A DNA stretch of 64,000 nucleotides from Streptomyces sp. RB17 (lineage in GTDB: Bacteria; Actinomycetota; Actinomycetes; Streptomycetales; Streptomycetaceae): assembly GCF_009604455.1 (NCBI RefSeq), contig NZ_WEGL01000007.1, forward strand, positions 248,001 to 312,000. Direction: 5' to 3'. Of the stretch, positions 51,184-60,989 are shown one piece after another. The position numbers and the translations under genes are program-made. A model generated the notes under the pieces. It searched no databases. It was not told the origin of the DNA and saw only the letters and a list, made by a program, of their open reading frames with translations. The first letter of the stretch is position 1. Each line of letters starts with the position of its first letter.

Positions 51184-53973
51184 GTGGCGGGCGAGTCCCC
51201 CGACAGGTCGAAGCAGCGCGAGTCGTCGGCAGAACCGACGTCGGGGAGCGCGGGTCCGGTTCCCGAGGCACGCGATCCGCGCCTCGCCGTCTCGCGGGAA
51301 CAGGATTCCGCGCCCGCCGGCGCGGACACCGCGACGAAGATCCTGTCGGTCCGTGACGTGAAGGCCCGCGCCACGGAGGCCTCGCCGGAGGACACCGCCC
51401 TCCGCGAGGCGGTCTCCGCGTGGGTCCGCGCCGCCGCGCCCACAAGTCCTCAGCCGACGACGACGGACGAGCCGGAGACCGAGGAGGGCGAGCCCGAGGC
51501 CGAGACCGAGGCGCAGGCGACGGAGACCGGGGCCGAGGTGACGGACGCCGGCGCGAAGGCGAACGCCGGCACGGAGGTGGACGCTGACGCGGTCACAGGT
51601 ACGGAGGCGGACCCGGAGAAGGAAGCGGGCACCGACGCCGACGCGAAGGCCGACGCCGACGAGAAGGCCGCCGAGGGCGACAAGGCCGACGGGAAGGCAG
51701 ACGCGGAGGCGAAGGCCGAGGCGAGTGCCGACGCCGACACGAACCCGGAGACCACCACGGACGACGACACCCGGGCCGACGCGGGCGCCGAGAGCGAGAC
51801 GGGCGCCGACGCCGACCAGAAGGCCGCCGAGACCGACGAGAAGGCAGACCCAGAGGCGAAGGCCGAGACCGACCCGGAGACCACCACGGACGACGACACC
51901 CGGGCCGACGCGGGCGCCGAGACGCAGACGGGCGCCGACGCCGACCAGAAGGCCGCCGAGGCCGACGAGAAGGCAGGCCCAAAGGCGAAGGCCGAGACCG
52001 ACCCGGAGACCGACGCTGACCGTGACGCCGACACGGACGGCAGCGCCGGGGCCGACGCGAAGACCGACACCGACCCTGACACCGACGCAGACACCGGCAC
52101 CCCGGCCGACGCGAAGACCGACACCGACCCTGACACCGGCACCCCGGCCGACGCGAAGACCGACATCGACACGGACAGCACCGCCCCGGCCGACGCGGAG
52201 GGCGGCTCGGGTGGTGGCGCCGGGGCCGGTGCGGACGGCGAGGCGGATGCGAAGGCAAAGGCCGGTGGAACCGGGGACGGGGCTGAGGACGCCGACGGTG
52301 AGGACGGGCCACAGGGGCCGCCCGCAGCCGACGACGAGACCCGCACGCGTGGTACGGGCGGGGGCGACACGGACGCCGAAGGCGAAGCCGAGGCGGACGC
52401 GGGTGACGACGAGACCCCCGCGGACGACACCCCCGCCGACCAGCCCACCACCGTCTTCAAGGCTCTGAAGCCCAAGCCCGCCCCGCAGGTCGATCAGCCG
52501 ACGACCATGCTCAAGCTGGGCGGCAAGCCCAAGGCCCCGGAGTCCGACTCCGAGCGCACCAGCAAATTCGTCGCGCTCAAGAACGACTTGGCCCCGGCCG
52601 CCGAGCCGGGGGCCAAGCCTGCCGTCAAGCCGGACGCCACCACCCCCGTCCCCCAGGTCGGCCCCGAGCGCACCACCCAGCAGCCCCTCCCCCCGAAGCC
52701 CCCGCTGGATCTCCTGGCGGAGCTGACGAACACGCCCCCGCCCCCGGAGACCGCGGTCCGCACGATCGTGCGCCGCGTCAAGATCTGGACCCCCCTGGTC
52801 CTGCTCCTTGCGATCGTCTTCGCGGTCGTACAGACCTTCCGCCCGCTCCCCGAGCCCACCCTCGACCTCACCGCGAAGGACACCTACACCTTCGACGGCG
52901 GCAAGGTCGGCATCCCCTGGCCGGCCACCGGTCAGGCCGCGCTCGACGTCCAGGGCATCGGCACGTTCGGCTCCTCCGGCAACCAGAAGCCGGTTCCGAT
53001 CGCGAGCGTCGCCAAGGTGATGACCGCCTACCTCATCCTGCGCGACCACCCGCTCAAGAGCGGCCAGGACGGCCCGAAGATCACGATAGACAAGGCCGCC
53101 GAGGACCAGTCGGACGCGGGCCAGGAGTCCACCGTCCACGTCACGGCCGGTGACCGGATCTCCGAGCGCGAGGCCCTGGAGGCCATCCTCCTGCCCTCCG
53201 CCAACAACGTGGCCCGGCTGCTCGCCCGCTGGGACTCCCATTCGGAGCAGGCGTTCACGGAGAAGATGAACGCCGCCGCCAAGAGCCTCGGCATGACCAA
53301 CACCAAGTACACCGACCCCTCGGGCCTGACCGCCTCCACGGTCAGCACGGCGGTGGACCAGGTGAAGCTGGCCCGCGCGGCGATGGAGCAGCCCGTCTTC
53401 CGCGAGGTCGCGGCGATGATGTCGTACGACGACTACAAGGGCGTCAACCACTCCAACTACAACCGCCTGGTCGGCCACAACAACGTCGTCGGCATCAAGA
53501 CCGGCACCACGCCCGCCGCCCTCGGCAACCTCGTCTTCGCGGCGAAGCAGCAGGTCGGCGGCGAGACGCGCACCGTCATCGGTGCCGTGCTGCGCCAGCC
53601 CGCCGGCGGCTTCGACAACACCATCATCAGCGGGGTCCTGGACGCGGGCGACAAGCTGATCCGGGCCGCGCAGGGCGCCCTGAAGTCGGTGACCGTCCTG
53701 AAGAAGGGCGACGTCGTCGGGTACGTCGACGACGGCCTCGGCGGCCGTACCCCGGTCGTGGCGACGAAGGACGTCACGGCGGCCGGCTGGTCGGGGCTGA
53801 AGGTGAAGCTGTCCTTCACCGCCGGCAAGCTGCCGCACACCGCGAAGGCCGGCACCCAGGTCGGCTCGCTCACCGTGGGTGACGGTTCGGCCGGCGCCGT
53901 CAAGGTGCCGGTGGCCTTGGAGAAGGATCTGGTCGAGCCCGGCTTCGGCGCCAAGCTGACCCGTCTGGGCTGA
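51184..53973 (+). CDS. Membrane-anchored D-alanyl-D-alanine carboxypeptidase with acidic repeat domain
   Basis: GTG 51184 follows GGAGGA by seven bases. The 929-aa protein has a cytoplasmic Asp/Glu/Ala/Lys-rich region of about 400 residues containing 43-residue repeats, short FKALK/MLKLGG-type motifs (about 420-460), one membrane helix (LVLLLAIVFAVVQTF, about 540) and an extracellular penicillin-binding S11 domain: SVAK (Ser608), SANN, KTGTT (about 772). It trims the terminal D-Ala of peptidoglycan stem peptides. The long acidic N-terminus is unusual and lies on the cytoplasmic side. A terminator follows. Confidence 0.92.
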   Translation: MAGESPDRSKQRESSAEPTSGSAGPVPEARDPRLAVSREQDSAPAGADTATKILSVRDVKARATEASPEDTALREAVSAWVRAAAPTSPQPTTTDEPETEEGEPEAETEAQATETGAEVTDAGAKANAGTEVDADAVTGTEADPEKEAGTDADAKADADEKAAEGDKADGKADAEAKAEASADADTNPETTTDDDTRADAGAESETGADADQKAAETDEKADPEAKAETDPETTTDDDTRADAGAETQTGADADQKAAEADEKAGPKAKAETDPETDADRDADTDGSAGADAKTDTDPDTDADTGTPADAKTDTDPDTGTPADAKTDIDTDSTAPADAEGGSGGGAGAGADGEADAKAKAGGTGDGAEDADGEDGPQGPPAADDETRTRGTGGGDTDAEGEAEADAGDDETPADDTPADQPTTVFKALKPKPAPQVDQPTTMLKLGGKPKAPESDSERTSKFVALKNDLAPAAEPGAKPAVKPDATTPVPQVGPERTTQQPLPPKPPLDLLAELTNTPPPPETAVRTIVRRVKIWTPLVLLLAIVFAVVQTFRPLPEPTLDLTAKDTYTFDGGKVGIPWPATGQAALDVQGIGTFGSSGNQKPVPIASVAKVMTAYLILRDHPLKSGQDGPKITIDKAAEDQSDAGQESTVHVTAGDRISEREALEAILLPSANNVARLLARWDSHSEQAFTEKMNAAAKSLGMTNTKYTDPSGLTASTVSTAVDQVKLARAAMEQPVFREVAAMMSYDDYKGVNHSNYNRLVGHNNVVGIKTGTTPAALGNLVFAAKQQVGGETRTVIGAVLRQPAGGFDNTIISGVLDAGDKLIRAAQGALKSVTVLKKGDVVGYVDDGLGGRTPVVATKDVTAAGWSGLKVKLSFTAGKLPHTAKAGTQVGSLTVGDGSAGAVKVPVALEKDLVEPGFGAKLTRLG
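51744..52010 (+). repeat. 129-bp tandem repeat in carboxypeptidase gene
   Basis: Two full and a partial third unit with a 129-bp (43-residue) period begin at about 51744, 51873 and 52002. The encoded unit carries ETTTDDDTRADAGAE, then ADADQKAAE. Confidence 0.8.
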
Positions 53974-53996
53974 GTCCGCACCCCGGCCGTGACCAG

Positions 53997-54035
53997 CACG
54001 CACCCTGCCGAGGCGGACCCCCGGCAGGGTGCGTG
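53997..54035 (+). terminator. Terminator after carboxypeptidase gene
   Basis: A 14-bp perfect stem (53997-54010 with 54022-54035) has an 11-base loop and lies 24 bases after the stop. Confidence 0.8.
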
Positions 54036-54167
54036 AGCCGAAGGGGCCGAAGCGCCCCGGAGGCGAGCCGCGCCACAAAAAGGCGCGCGTGCTAGCGTCA
54101 CGAATCGGGGCAGGTCGCCGGTCACGGGACATGGCCGCGAACTGGACGGGAAGCAGTCGGGAACACC

Positions 54168-56099
54168 GTGGAACACGGCGGAGAACAGAAGACGGGACAC
54201 GGGGAGTGCCTTCAGGTGGCCACAGCCGAGCCGACACGCGCCGACGACGCCGATCCGAGCCCGGGATCCGGCCCGCGAATACGCCTGTCCGAGGCTGATC
54301 CGGACGGTCGCGGGGATCGCACCGGCCATCCGGACGGCCGTACCGAGAGTGATCACCCGGACACGCCCCCCGGCAGGCTCACGCGCCTGCTCGCCGCCGC
54401 CGAACCCCTGCGGCAGCGGCTGCTGGCACACCCCGTGCTGTCCATAACGGCCCTCGCGGGGGTCCTGCACATCGTCTGGTTCTTCACGTTCGCGAACAGT
54501 GGCGGCGATCTCGCGGCGCAGGACGCCTGGGCGGAGTTCGTCGGCCGGCACCCGGACTCGGCGTACAACCTCGCCTGGTACGGCGGCATGCACCCGGTGT
54601 CGTACAGCGTGGTGTCGCCGTATCTGATGGCCGTCCTCGGCGTCCGCACGTCGATGATGATCGCCGGGACCGTGTCGGCGGGCCTGCTGACGCTGGTCCT
54701 GATCCGCAGCCGGGCGGTGAGGAACCCGCTGTGGGCCTCGCTCGCCGGGGTCGTCGCGCTGCTGTGCAACGCGGTCTCGGGCCGGGTGACCTTCGGGCTC
54801 GGCACGATGTTCGCTCTCGGCGCCGTCGCGGCCGTCTTCTGCTGGCCCTACCGGTGGCGGCACAAACGCTGGGCAAAGGCGGCGGTGGCCGCCCCGCTGG
54901 CCGGGCTCTCGACCATGGCCTCGCCCGTCTCGGGCCTGTTCGTCGGGCTGGTCGCGGTCGCGCTGTTCCTGCAGAAGCGGCGGCCGGGCGCCTGGGCGCT
55001 GGGGCTCGCCCCGGCGGTGGTGGTCGCCGCGTCCTACTTCCTCTTCCCGTTCTCGGGCACCCAGCCGATGACGATCGGCTCCGTGATCCTGCCCCTGTTG
55101 TACGGGCTGCTGTGCCTGTTCCTCGCCCCCAGGGAGTGGGTGACGGTCCGGCTGACGGCCGCCGTGTACAGCGTCGGCGTGGTCCTGGTGTGGCTGATCA
55201 GCTCGCAGATCGGGTCGAACATCTCCCGGCTGCCGATGCTGTTCGCGGGGGCGACGCTGGTGGCCGCGCTGCCGTTCACGGTGCCGAAGTCACGCAAGTG
55301 GTACACGACCGTACTGGCGCTCCTCGGCTTCGCCGGCTGGATCGGCTTCAAGTCGGTGGACGACATCATCCACACGACCCCGGCCGCGTCCTGGGCCCGC
55401 GAGCTCGCCCCGCTGGTGCACCAGCTGCAGAAGGCCGGTGCCGAGAAGGGCCGCGTCGAGGTGGTCCCGGCGCGCTCACACCGGGAGGCCTCCGCGCTCG
55501 CGCCGTACGTCAACCTCGCGCGCGGCTGGAACCGGCAGGCCGACATGGAGCGCAACCCGCTCTTCTACGACGACACCCTCAACTCCGCGAACTACCACGA
55601 GTGGCTGCAGCGCTGGGCCGTCCACTTCGTCGTCCTGCCCAAGGACAACCCGGACGGCGACGGCGGCGAGCGCGAGCGGGAACTGCTGCAGCGCGGGATG
55701 CCGTATCTGCGGCAGGTCTGGGGCGACGCCAACTGGCAGCTGTTCCGGGTGACCGATCCGGCGCCGCTCGCCGAGCCCGACGCGGTGGTGGACCGGGCCG
55801 AGCAGGGCGAGATGACGCTTCAGGTGCGCAAGGCCGGGCGGATCCTGATCAGGATCCCCTACTCGCCGTGGCTGAGCATCGTCGACGAGCACGGCAAGAG
55901 TCTGAAGCCGCCGCAGGTGGTCTCCCCCTCCGGCACGCCGAAGAAGTACCGGAACGTTAACGGGTGTCTGACGGAGACGCCTCAGGACGTGAACGGGGAC
56001 AAGTGGACGGTACTGCTCGCTCCGCGTGCGGGGACGTACCGGCTGGCGGCGCCCTACCAGCTGCCCCGGGGCACTCCCTGTCCCGACGAGCTCAAGTAG
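54168..56099 (+). CDS. Polytopic membrane protein, possible GT-C-like glycosyltransferase
   Basis: The 643-aa product (GTG 54168; GTG 54216 after GGGGAG is an equally good start) has about 11 hydrophobic segments between residues 85 and 410 and a soluble C-terminal domain. Features such as AWYGGMHPVSYSVVSPYL, an early acidic loop (DLAAQDAWAEFVG) and repeated short helices recall GT-C membrane glycosyltransferases, but no signature is decisive. The C-terminal part includes NPLFYDDTLNSANYHEWLQRW. The gene converges on the next one with an 8-bp overlap. Confidence 0.7.
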   Translation: MEHGGEQKTGHGECLQVATAEPTRADDADPSPGSGPRIRLSEADPDGRGDRTGHPDGRTESDHPDTPPGRLTRLLAAAEPLRQRLLAHPVLSITALAGVLHIVWFFTFANSGGDLAAQDAWAEFVGRHPDSAYNLAWYGGMHPVSYSVVSPYLMAVLGVRTSMMIAGTVSAGLLTLVLIRSRAVRNPLWASLAGVVALLCNAVSGRVTFGLGTMFALGAVAAVFCWPYRWRHKRWAKAAVAAPLAGLSTMASPVSGLFVGLVAVALFLQKRRPGAWALGLAPAVVVAASYFLFPFSGTQPMTIGSVILPLLYGLLCLFLAPREWVTVRLTAAVYSVGVVLVWLISSQIGSNISRLPMLFAGATLVAALPFTVPKSRKWYTTVLALLGFAGWIGFKSVDDIIHTTPAASWARELAPLVHQLQKAGAEKGRVEVVPARSHREASALAPYVNLARGWNRQADMERNPLFYDDTLNSANYHEWLQRWAVHFVVLPKDNPDGDGGERERELLQRGMPYLRQVWGDANWQLFRVTDPAPLAEPDAVVDRAEQGEMTLQVRKAGRILIRIPYSPWLSIVDEHGKSLKPPQVVSPSGTPKKYRNVNGCLTETPQDVNGDKWTVLLAPRAGTYRLAAPYQLPRGTPCPDELK

Positions 56100-56940
56100 A
56101 GCTGCGCAGCTCGGTCACGTACCGGTCCGTCCCCGGCACCGTGGGGATGAACGGCGCCACCAGCTCCGCCCGCCCCAGCCCCGCCCCCGAGACATCCGCG
56201 TCCAGCCCCGTGAAGTGCTCCTCCCAGCACTCCCGTGGGTCCTGCTCCAGGAACCACAGCAGGGTCAGGCGGGTGTCCACTGCCTCGACCTGCTTGACGT
56301 AGGTCATGCGGTCGCCGGGCAGCGGGGTGGGCCGGAAGACGGTGACCATCGCGGCCGGGGACCCGGCCAGGCGCGTGGGCAGGTGGCGGGTGCGGAGCCA
56401 CTCGCCCAGCTCCGCCCGCTGCCCCGCCGACTCGCTGTCGATCACCTCCAGCACCAGCCCGGCGTAGGGGTGGTCGAGGGCGTGGACGTCGCGCGGGCCG
56501 GCCGCGCCGTCGCGGTAGACCGTCGCCTCGTGGTCCTGGAAGGCCGTGAAGACGTGGGTGCGGTCGTGGTAGACGCGGGCGTCGCGGTTGAGGCGCCGGT
56601 TGATGGCCACGGTCCACTTCATGTGGTCGTCGTAGCGGCCGTCGGTGATCCAGTAGGTGGAGAGGTAGCAGCCGGCCGTGACGGGCTGGGCGACGGCCGA
56701 CTTCTCGGGGTACCGCAGGAGTTGCAGTTCCCGGGTCGCGACCCAGCGGCGGCCCGCGTACATCCAGGGCATGGCCATCGCGCCGGCGTAGTAGTGGTCG
56801 TCCTCGTACCAGCGGTTGTAGGCGTACTCGTGACCGGGGTGCGGCTCGACCATGGTGATCAGGGCGTGGCCGGGCCGGACGCCGTACGGTCCTACGGCGG
56901 CCAGTTCGCCGTACGCCTCACTGCGGGTGTCGTCGTTCAT
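56092..56940 (-). CDS. Hypothetical protein with duplicated ferredoxin-like domains
   Basis: The 282-aa protein from ATG 56940 (GGAGGAG upstream) has two similar halves: HALITMVEPHPGHEYAYNRWYEDDHYYAG near the start and GLVLEVIDSESAGQRAELGEWLRTRHLPTR later. This suggests a pair of EthD/dimeric alpha-beta barrel domains. Its family is not recognised. It is divergent from the SDR gene 316 bases away. A small-molecule enzyme is likely. Confidence 0.65.
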   Translation of the reverse strand: MNDDTRSEAYGELAAVGPYGVRPGHALITMVEPHPGHEYAYNRWYEDDHYYAGAMAMPWMYAGRRWVATRELQLLRYPEKSAVAQPVTAGCYLSTYWITDGRYDDHMKWTVAINRRLNRDARVYHDRTHVFTAFQDHEATVYRDGAAGPRDVHALDHPYAGLVLEVIDSESAGQRAELGEWLRTRHLPTRLAGSPAAMVTVFRPTPLPGDRMTYVKQVEAVDTRLTLLWFLEQDPRECWEEHFTGLDADVSGAGLGRAELVAPFIPTVPGTDRYVTELRSST

Positions 56941-57212
56941 CGGCTCTCCTCCGTGGACAACCCGGCCTACCGCCGGGAAGGAAACGGCTCTGAGGCTCAC
57001 AAGCTGCCCAGGTCGAAGACCCCAACGTCAAGCCGCTGCCTCCTACGGATGCGGCCGTCGGCGTGGACGCCGGACTCGACCATCTGCTGACCCTGTCCGC
57101 TGGGGAGAAGATCACCAGTCCAAGCTGTGCTCGAGCTGCGGAAGGCTGCAGGCCCCCTCCTTCGGGAGGCGGGCGAAGTCAAACGGTTCCCCTTTCCTGC
57201 GGTAGCCCATAC

Positions 57213-57229
57213 TCTGACGCCCCGTCAGA
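57213..57229. promoter_or_regulatory. Palindrome upstream of SDR gene
   Basis: TCTGACG-CCC-CGTCAGA, a perfect 7-bp dyad, lies 28 bases before the SDR start and is of the TetR-operator type. Nothing else is recognised in 56941-57256. Confidence 0.5.
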
Positions 57230-57256
57230 TAAAGCGCCATACCGCGGGAGGCATCG

Positions 57257-58045
57257 ATGTCCCTGCTCGCAGGCAGGACAGTGGTCGTATCGGGAGTGGG
57301 CGCCGGGCTCGGTCACCAGGTCGCGGCGGCCGTCGTACGGGACGGCGGGAACGCGGTGCTCGGGGCGCGCACCGAGGCGAATCTCGCCAAGAGCGCGGCC
57401 GGGATCGATCCGGACGGCACGCGTACGGCGTACCGGGCCACCGACATCACCGACGAGGGGCAGTGCGCGGCGCTGGCGGAGCTGGCGCGGGAGCGGTTCG
57501 GCGGCATCGACGCCGTTGTCCATGTGGCCGCATGGGACTCCCACTTCGGCGGACTGGAGGACGCGGACTTCGCGACCTGGCAGTCGGTCATCGACGTGAA
57601 CCTGCTGGGCACGCTGCGGATGACGCGGGCGTGCCTGCCGGCGCTGAAGGCGGGCGGCGGCGGTTCCGTGGTGTTCATCGGGACACAGTCGGCGGTGGCC
57701 GCGCCCTCGCAGGTGAAGCAGGCGGCCTACGCCGCATCCAAGGGGGCCCTGACCAGCGCGATGTACTCGCTGGCCCGGGAGCTCGGGCCGTACCGGATCC
57801 GGGTCAACACCGTGCTGCCGGGCTGGATGTGGGGACCGCCGGTGCAGGCGTACGTACAGTTCACCGCGCAGACGGAAGGGGTGCCGGAGGAGGAGGTCCT
57901 GGCGCGGCTGACGGAGCGGATGGCGCTGCCGGAGCTCGCGACGGACGGGGACGTGGCGGATGCGGCGGTGTTCCTGTCGTCCGACCGGGCGCGGGCCGTC
58001 ACGGGGCAGTCGCTGCTGGTCAACGCGGGGGAGCTGATGCAGTGA
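57257..58045 (+). CDS. SDR-family oxidoreductase
   Basis: The 262-aa protein from ATG 57257 is a classical short-chain dehydrogenase: cofactor motif GVGAGLG (about residue 13), NVNLLGTLRMTRA-like region, catalytic Ser in GTQSAV and YAASK (about 156-160), and the C-terminal AVTGQSLLVNAG. The early Asp/Arg pattern does not clearly separate NAD from NADP use. It probably acts on a hydroxy- or keto-acyl substrate. A palindrome in its promoter suggests TetR control. Confidence 0.9.
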   Translation: MSLLAGRTVVVSGVGAGLGHQVAAAVVRDGGNAVLGARTEANLAKSAAGIDPDGTRTAYRATDITDEGQCAALAELARERFGGIDAVVHVAAWDSHFGGLEDADFATWQSVIDVNLLGTLRMTRACLPALKAGGGGSVVFIGTQSAVAAPSQVKQAAYAASKGALTSAMYSLARELGPYRIRVNTVLPGWMWGPPVQAYVQFTAQTEGVPEEEVLARLTERMALPELATDGDVADAAVFLSSDRARAVTGQSLLVNAGELMQ

Positions 58046-58129
58046 GAGCCTGTTCATGTAGGTGAACGTCAGTCATCAAGTCGAACATTTTTACCGTGAC
58101 TTGACCTTCCGCTTGCTTGTCGTGTTCAC

Positions 58130-59719
58130 GTGACCGCACCCACGATCGAGCACATGAACAGTCTCGACTGGGCCGTACTCATCGGCTACTTCGGTGTGAT
58201 GGTCGCGATCGGCGTCTGGTCGCACAAGCGCGTGGACAACGTCTCCGACTTCTTCACGGCCGGCGGCAAGATGCCCTGGTGGCTGTCCGGCATCTCGCAC
58301 CACATGTCGGGCTACAGCGCGGTCATGTTCACCGGGTACGCGGGCATCGCCTACACCTACGGCGTCACCTCCTTCGTCACCTGGTCCTTCCCCATCGCGC
58401 TCGGCATCGCCATCGGGTCGAAGCTGTTCGCGCCCCGTATCAACCGACTGCGTTCCCGGCTCCATGTGGCCTCCCCGCTGGAGTACCTGAAGAACCGTTA
58501 CAACCTGTCCACCCAGCAGGCGCTGGCCTGGTCCGGCATGCTGCTGAAGATCGTGGACGTGGGCGCCAAGTGGGCGGCGATCGCCACCCTGTTGTCGGTG
58601 TTCACCGGGGTCACCCTGAACCAGGGCATTCTCATCACCGGCGCGATCACGGCCGTGTACTGCACGATCGGCGGCCTGTGGGCGGACGCGCTGACCGAAC
58701 TCGGCCAGTTCGTCATCCAGTTGCTCGCCGGTGTCTCGATGTTCGTGGCGGTCGTACTGAAGCTGAGCGACAAGCACATCGGCTTCTTCGACGCCTGGAA
58801 CCAGCCCGCGCTGCACGGCCACGGCAAGCCGCTGATCGGCCCCTACAGCACGGTGTTCCTCCTCGCGTTCCTGTTCATCAAGCTCTTCGAGTACAACGGC
58901 GGCATGCTCAACCAGGCCCAGCGGTACATGGCGACGGGCAGCGCGCACGCCGCCGAGCGGTCGGCCCGTCTGTCGTCCGTGCTGTGGCTGATCTGGCCGG
59001 TGGTCCTGTTCTTCCCGATGTGGATGTCCCCCCTCCTCGTCCACGCGCAGAAGCCGGACGGCTCCGACTCCTACGGCCTGATGACCGAACAGCTGCTGCC
59101 GCACGGCCTGCTGGGCCTGGTCGTCGTCGGCTTCTTCTCCCACACGATGGCCATGTGCTCCTCCGACGCGAACGCGATCGCGGCGGTGTTCACCCGTGAC
59201 GTGGCGCCGGTGCTGTCCGCTCGCGCGCGGGCGTGGGGGCAGCGGTCGGGGCTGATCGCCGCCCGCGTCACGACGGTCGTCTTCCTGGCCCTGTCCATGG
59301 CGGTGGCGACACAGGTCAACTCCCCCACGTTCAAGGACATCATCACGGTGGTCATCAAGTGGGTGGCCGGCCTCATGGGCCCGATCGCGATCCCGATGAT
59401 GCTGGGCCTGCTCCGCCCGTTCCGCCGCTCCGGCCCCACGGCGGCGCTGACCAGCTGGGCGGCGGGTCTGCTGGCGTTCTGGCTGGTGAACTACCCCATC
59501 AGCTGGAACGTCTCCGGCGGGGTGCCGCTCCAGTACCAGGTCTCGGTGCCGCTGGTGGTGTCCCTCGTCCTCTACATCGTCATCGGCTATGTGAAGCCGG
59601 AGGACACGCCCGAGCGCCTGGCGGTCATCGAGAAGGTGAATGCGGACGGAGACGGGAACGCTGCGCTGGCCACGCCGGTGCCTGCGGGGGCCGGGGACGA
59701 CGTGGTGGGAGCGCCGTAG
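58130..59719 (+). CDS. Sodium:solute symporter (SSS family)
   Basis: The 529-aa protein from GTG 58130 (ATG 58154 also possible) has about 13 hydrophobic segments and SSS landmarks: SDFFTAGGKMPWWLSGISHHMSGYS, GGLWADALTELGQFVIQL and LFEYNGGMLNQAQRYMAT. It imports an organic solute with Na+. The substrate is unknown; similarity is to sugar and carboxylate branches. It stands alone before the convergent ADP-ribosylglycohydrolase-like gene. Confidence 0.9.
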   Translation: MTAPTIEHMNSLDWAVLIGYFGVMVAIGVWSHKRVDNVSDFFTAGGKMPWWLSGISHHMSGYSAVMFTGYAGIAYTYGVTSFVTWSFPIALGIAIGSKLFAPRINRLRSRLHVASPLEYLKNRYNLSTQQALAWSGMLLKIVDVGAKWAAIATLLSVFTGVTLNQGILITGAITAVYCTIGGLWADALTELGQFVIQLLAGVSMFVAVVLKLSDKHIGFFDAWNQPALHGHGKPLIGPYSTVFLLAFLFIKLFEYNGGMLNQAQRYMATGSAHAAERSARLSSVLWLIWPVVLFFPMWMSPLLVHAQKPDGSDSYGLMTEQLLPHGLLGLVVVGFFSHTMAMCSSDANAIAAVFTRDVAPVLSARARAWGQRSGLIAARVTTVVFLALSMAVATQVNSPTFKDIITVVIKWVAGLMGPIAIPMMLGLLRPFRRSGPTAALTSWAAGLLAFWLVNYPISWNVSGGVPLQYQVSVPLVVSLVLYIVIGYVKPEDTPERLAVIEKVNADGDGNAALATPVPAGAGDDVVGAP

Positions 59720-59768
59720 GGGTACTTCGCCGTCGCCGGGTGCGGGTCTGTCGTGGCAGCCGCTCGGT

Positions 59769-60884
59769 TCAGGCCCGCGGATACCGGGCCAGCCACCCCG
59801 GCGACGACCCCGCCGGGCCATGCAGTGCAGGTCCCTGGGTCATCTCCATCGCAAAGTCGTCGGCGAGTTCGAGAATCGTCGGCCGCCCTTCCAAATCGGC
59901 CAGCCAGCCCGGCGGAAGGGCGGTCTCGCCGTGGAGGGCGCCCAGCAACCCACCTGTCAGCGCCCCCGCCGCGGCCGACGGGCCGCTCTGGTTCACCGCG
60001 AGGCACAGGCCGTGCCGCATGTCCTCGCCCACCAGCGCGCAGTACACCGCCGCCGCCAGCAATCCGTCCGCCGTGCCGTCGCCGGCCAGTTCCTCCACCC
60101 GCGTCGGGCTCGGGATGCCCTGCCGGACCGCCCCGAGGGCATGCTGCAGGGCGTCCGAGACCGGCTGGTGGCCGGGCCGGGCGGCGAGCAGGGCGAGGGT
60201 CCGCTGCACGGCACCGTCCAGGCTCTCGCCCCGGGCCAGCGCATGCACGATCACGGCGTACGCGCCCGCCGACAGATAGGCGAGGGAATGCCCGTGACTC
60301 TGCGCGGCGCACTCCACCGCCAGCTGCGCGACGAGCTGCGGCTCCCATCCGACCAGCAGCCCGAACGGCGCCGACCGGGCCACGGCCTCGGGCCCCAGCT
60401 CGCCGGGGTTCTTCGGTGACTCCAGCGTGCCCATGGTGTCGTCGCCGAACCCGACGAGCAGGGCGCGGGTCGGGTCGCGGCGGGCGTACAGCCACTCCTC
60501 CCGTGCCAGCCAGCCGTCGTCCTTGCGGCGCTCGTCGGGCCCCCAGTCCCGCTGGGTGGCCGCCCAGCGCCGATAGGCCCGGTGCAGATCGGTCGGCGGA
60601 TGCCAGGCGCCGGTGTCGCGGCGGACCTGGGCCCTTATCAGTCCGTCCACGCTGAACAGGGTGAGCTGGGTGTGATGGGTGACCGTGCCGCGCCGCCCGT
60701 GCCCGAAGGCCAGGTCGAGCAGGCCCTCGGGGCCGTAGGCGGCCCGGATCTCCTCCAGGGACAGCGGGTCGGCGGGCCCGCCGAGCGCGTCACCCACGGC
60801 GACCCCGAGCAGGGTGCCGCGCACCCGGCTGCGGAAGTCCTGCTGCTCGGCTCGGCCCCAGACGGCGCCGGATGTCGCACTCAC
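59769..60884 (-). CDS. ADP-ribosylglycohydrolase-family protein with altered metal site
   Basis: GTG 60884 follows GGAGG by five bases, giving 371 aa. The fold is recognisable (SRVRGTLLGVAVGDALGGPADPLS at the start, HGHSLAYLSAGAYAVIVHALA in the middle). The metal-binding motifs are changed: the usual TDDTQ is THHTQ (VTHHTQLTLFSVDG), and the usual GDSDSTGAIAG-type motif reads NQSGPSAAAGALTGG. The two Mg2+-ligating Asp groups are thus missing, so it may be a pseudoenzyme or use another metal. It lies next to a TetR gene. Confidence 0.82.
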   Translation of the reverse strand: MSATSGAVWGRAEQQDFRSRVRGTLLGVAVGDALGGPADPLSLEEIRAAYGPEGLLDLAFGHGRRGTVTHHTQLTLFSVDGLIRAQVRRDTGAWHPPTDLHRAYRRWAATQRDWGPDERRKDDGWLAREEWLYARRDPTRALLVGFGDDTMGTLESPKNPGELGPEAVARSAPFGLLVGWEPQLVAQLAVECAAQSHGHSLAYLSAGAYAVIVHALARGESLDGAVQRTLALLAARPGHQPVSDALQHALGAVRQGIPSPTRVEELAGDGTADGLLAAAVYCALVGEDMRHGLCLAVNQSGPSAAAGALTGGLLGALHGETALPPGWLADLEGRPTILELADDFAMEMTQGPALHGPAGSSPGWLARYPRA

Positions 60885-60989
60885 CCAGACCTCCCCACGG
60901 CACCGTCCATCCGTACGACCTTCAGCACTGTAATCGACGGGGAACGGTCCGTTCACGGGGGCAAATCGCCCCCCTGGGGTCATTCCCGC

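Noticed and set aside
51028..54237. Long minus-strand frame (about 1069 codons) opposite the carboxypeptidase
   Set aside because: It is antisense to a gene with SVAK, SANN and KTG motifs; the frame is repetitive Gly/Val/Arg and has no domain.
58091..59821. Minus-strand frame of about 576 codons opposite the sodium symporter
   Set aside because: The product is Arg/His/Gly-rich with no membrane helices; the plus strand is a clear SSS transporter.
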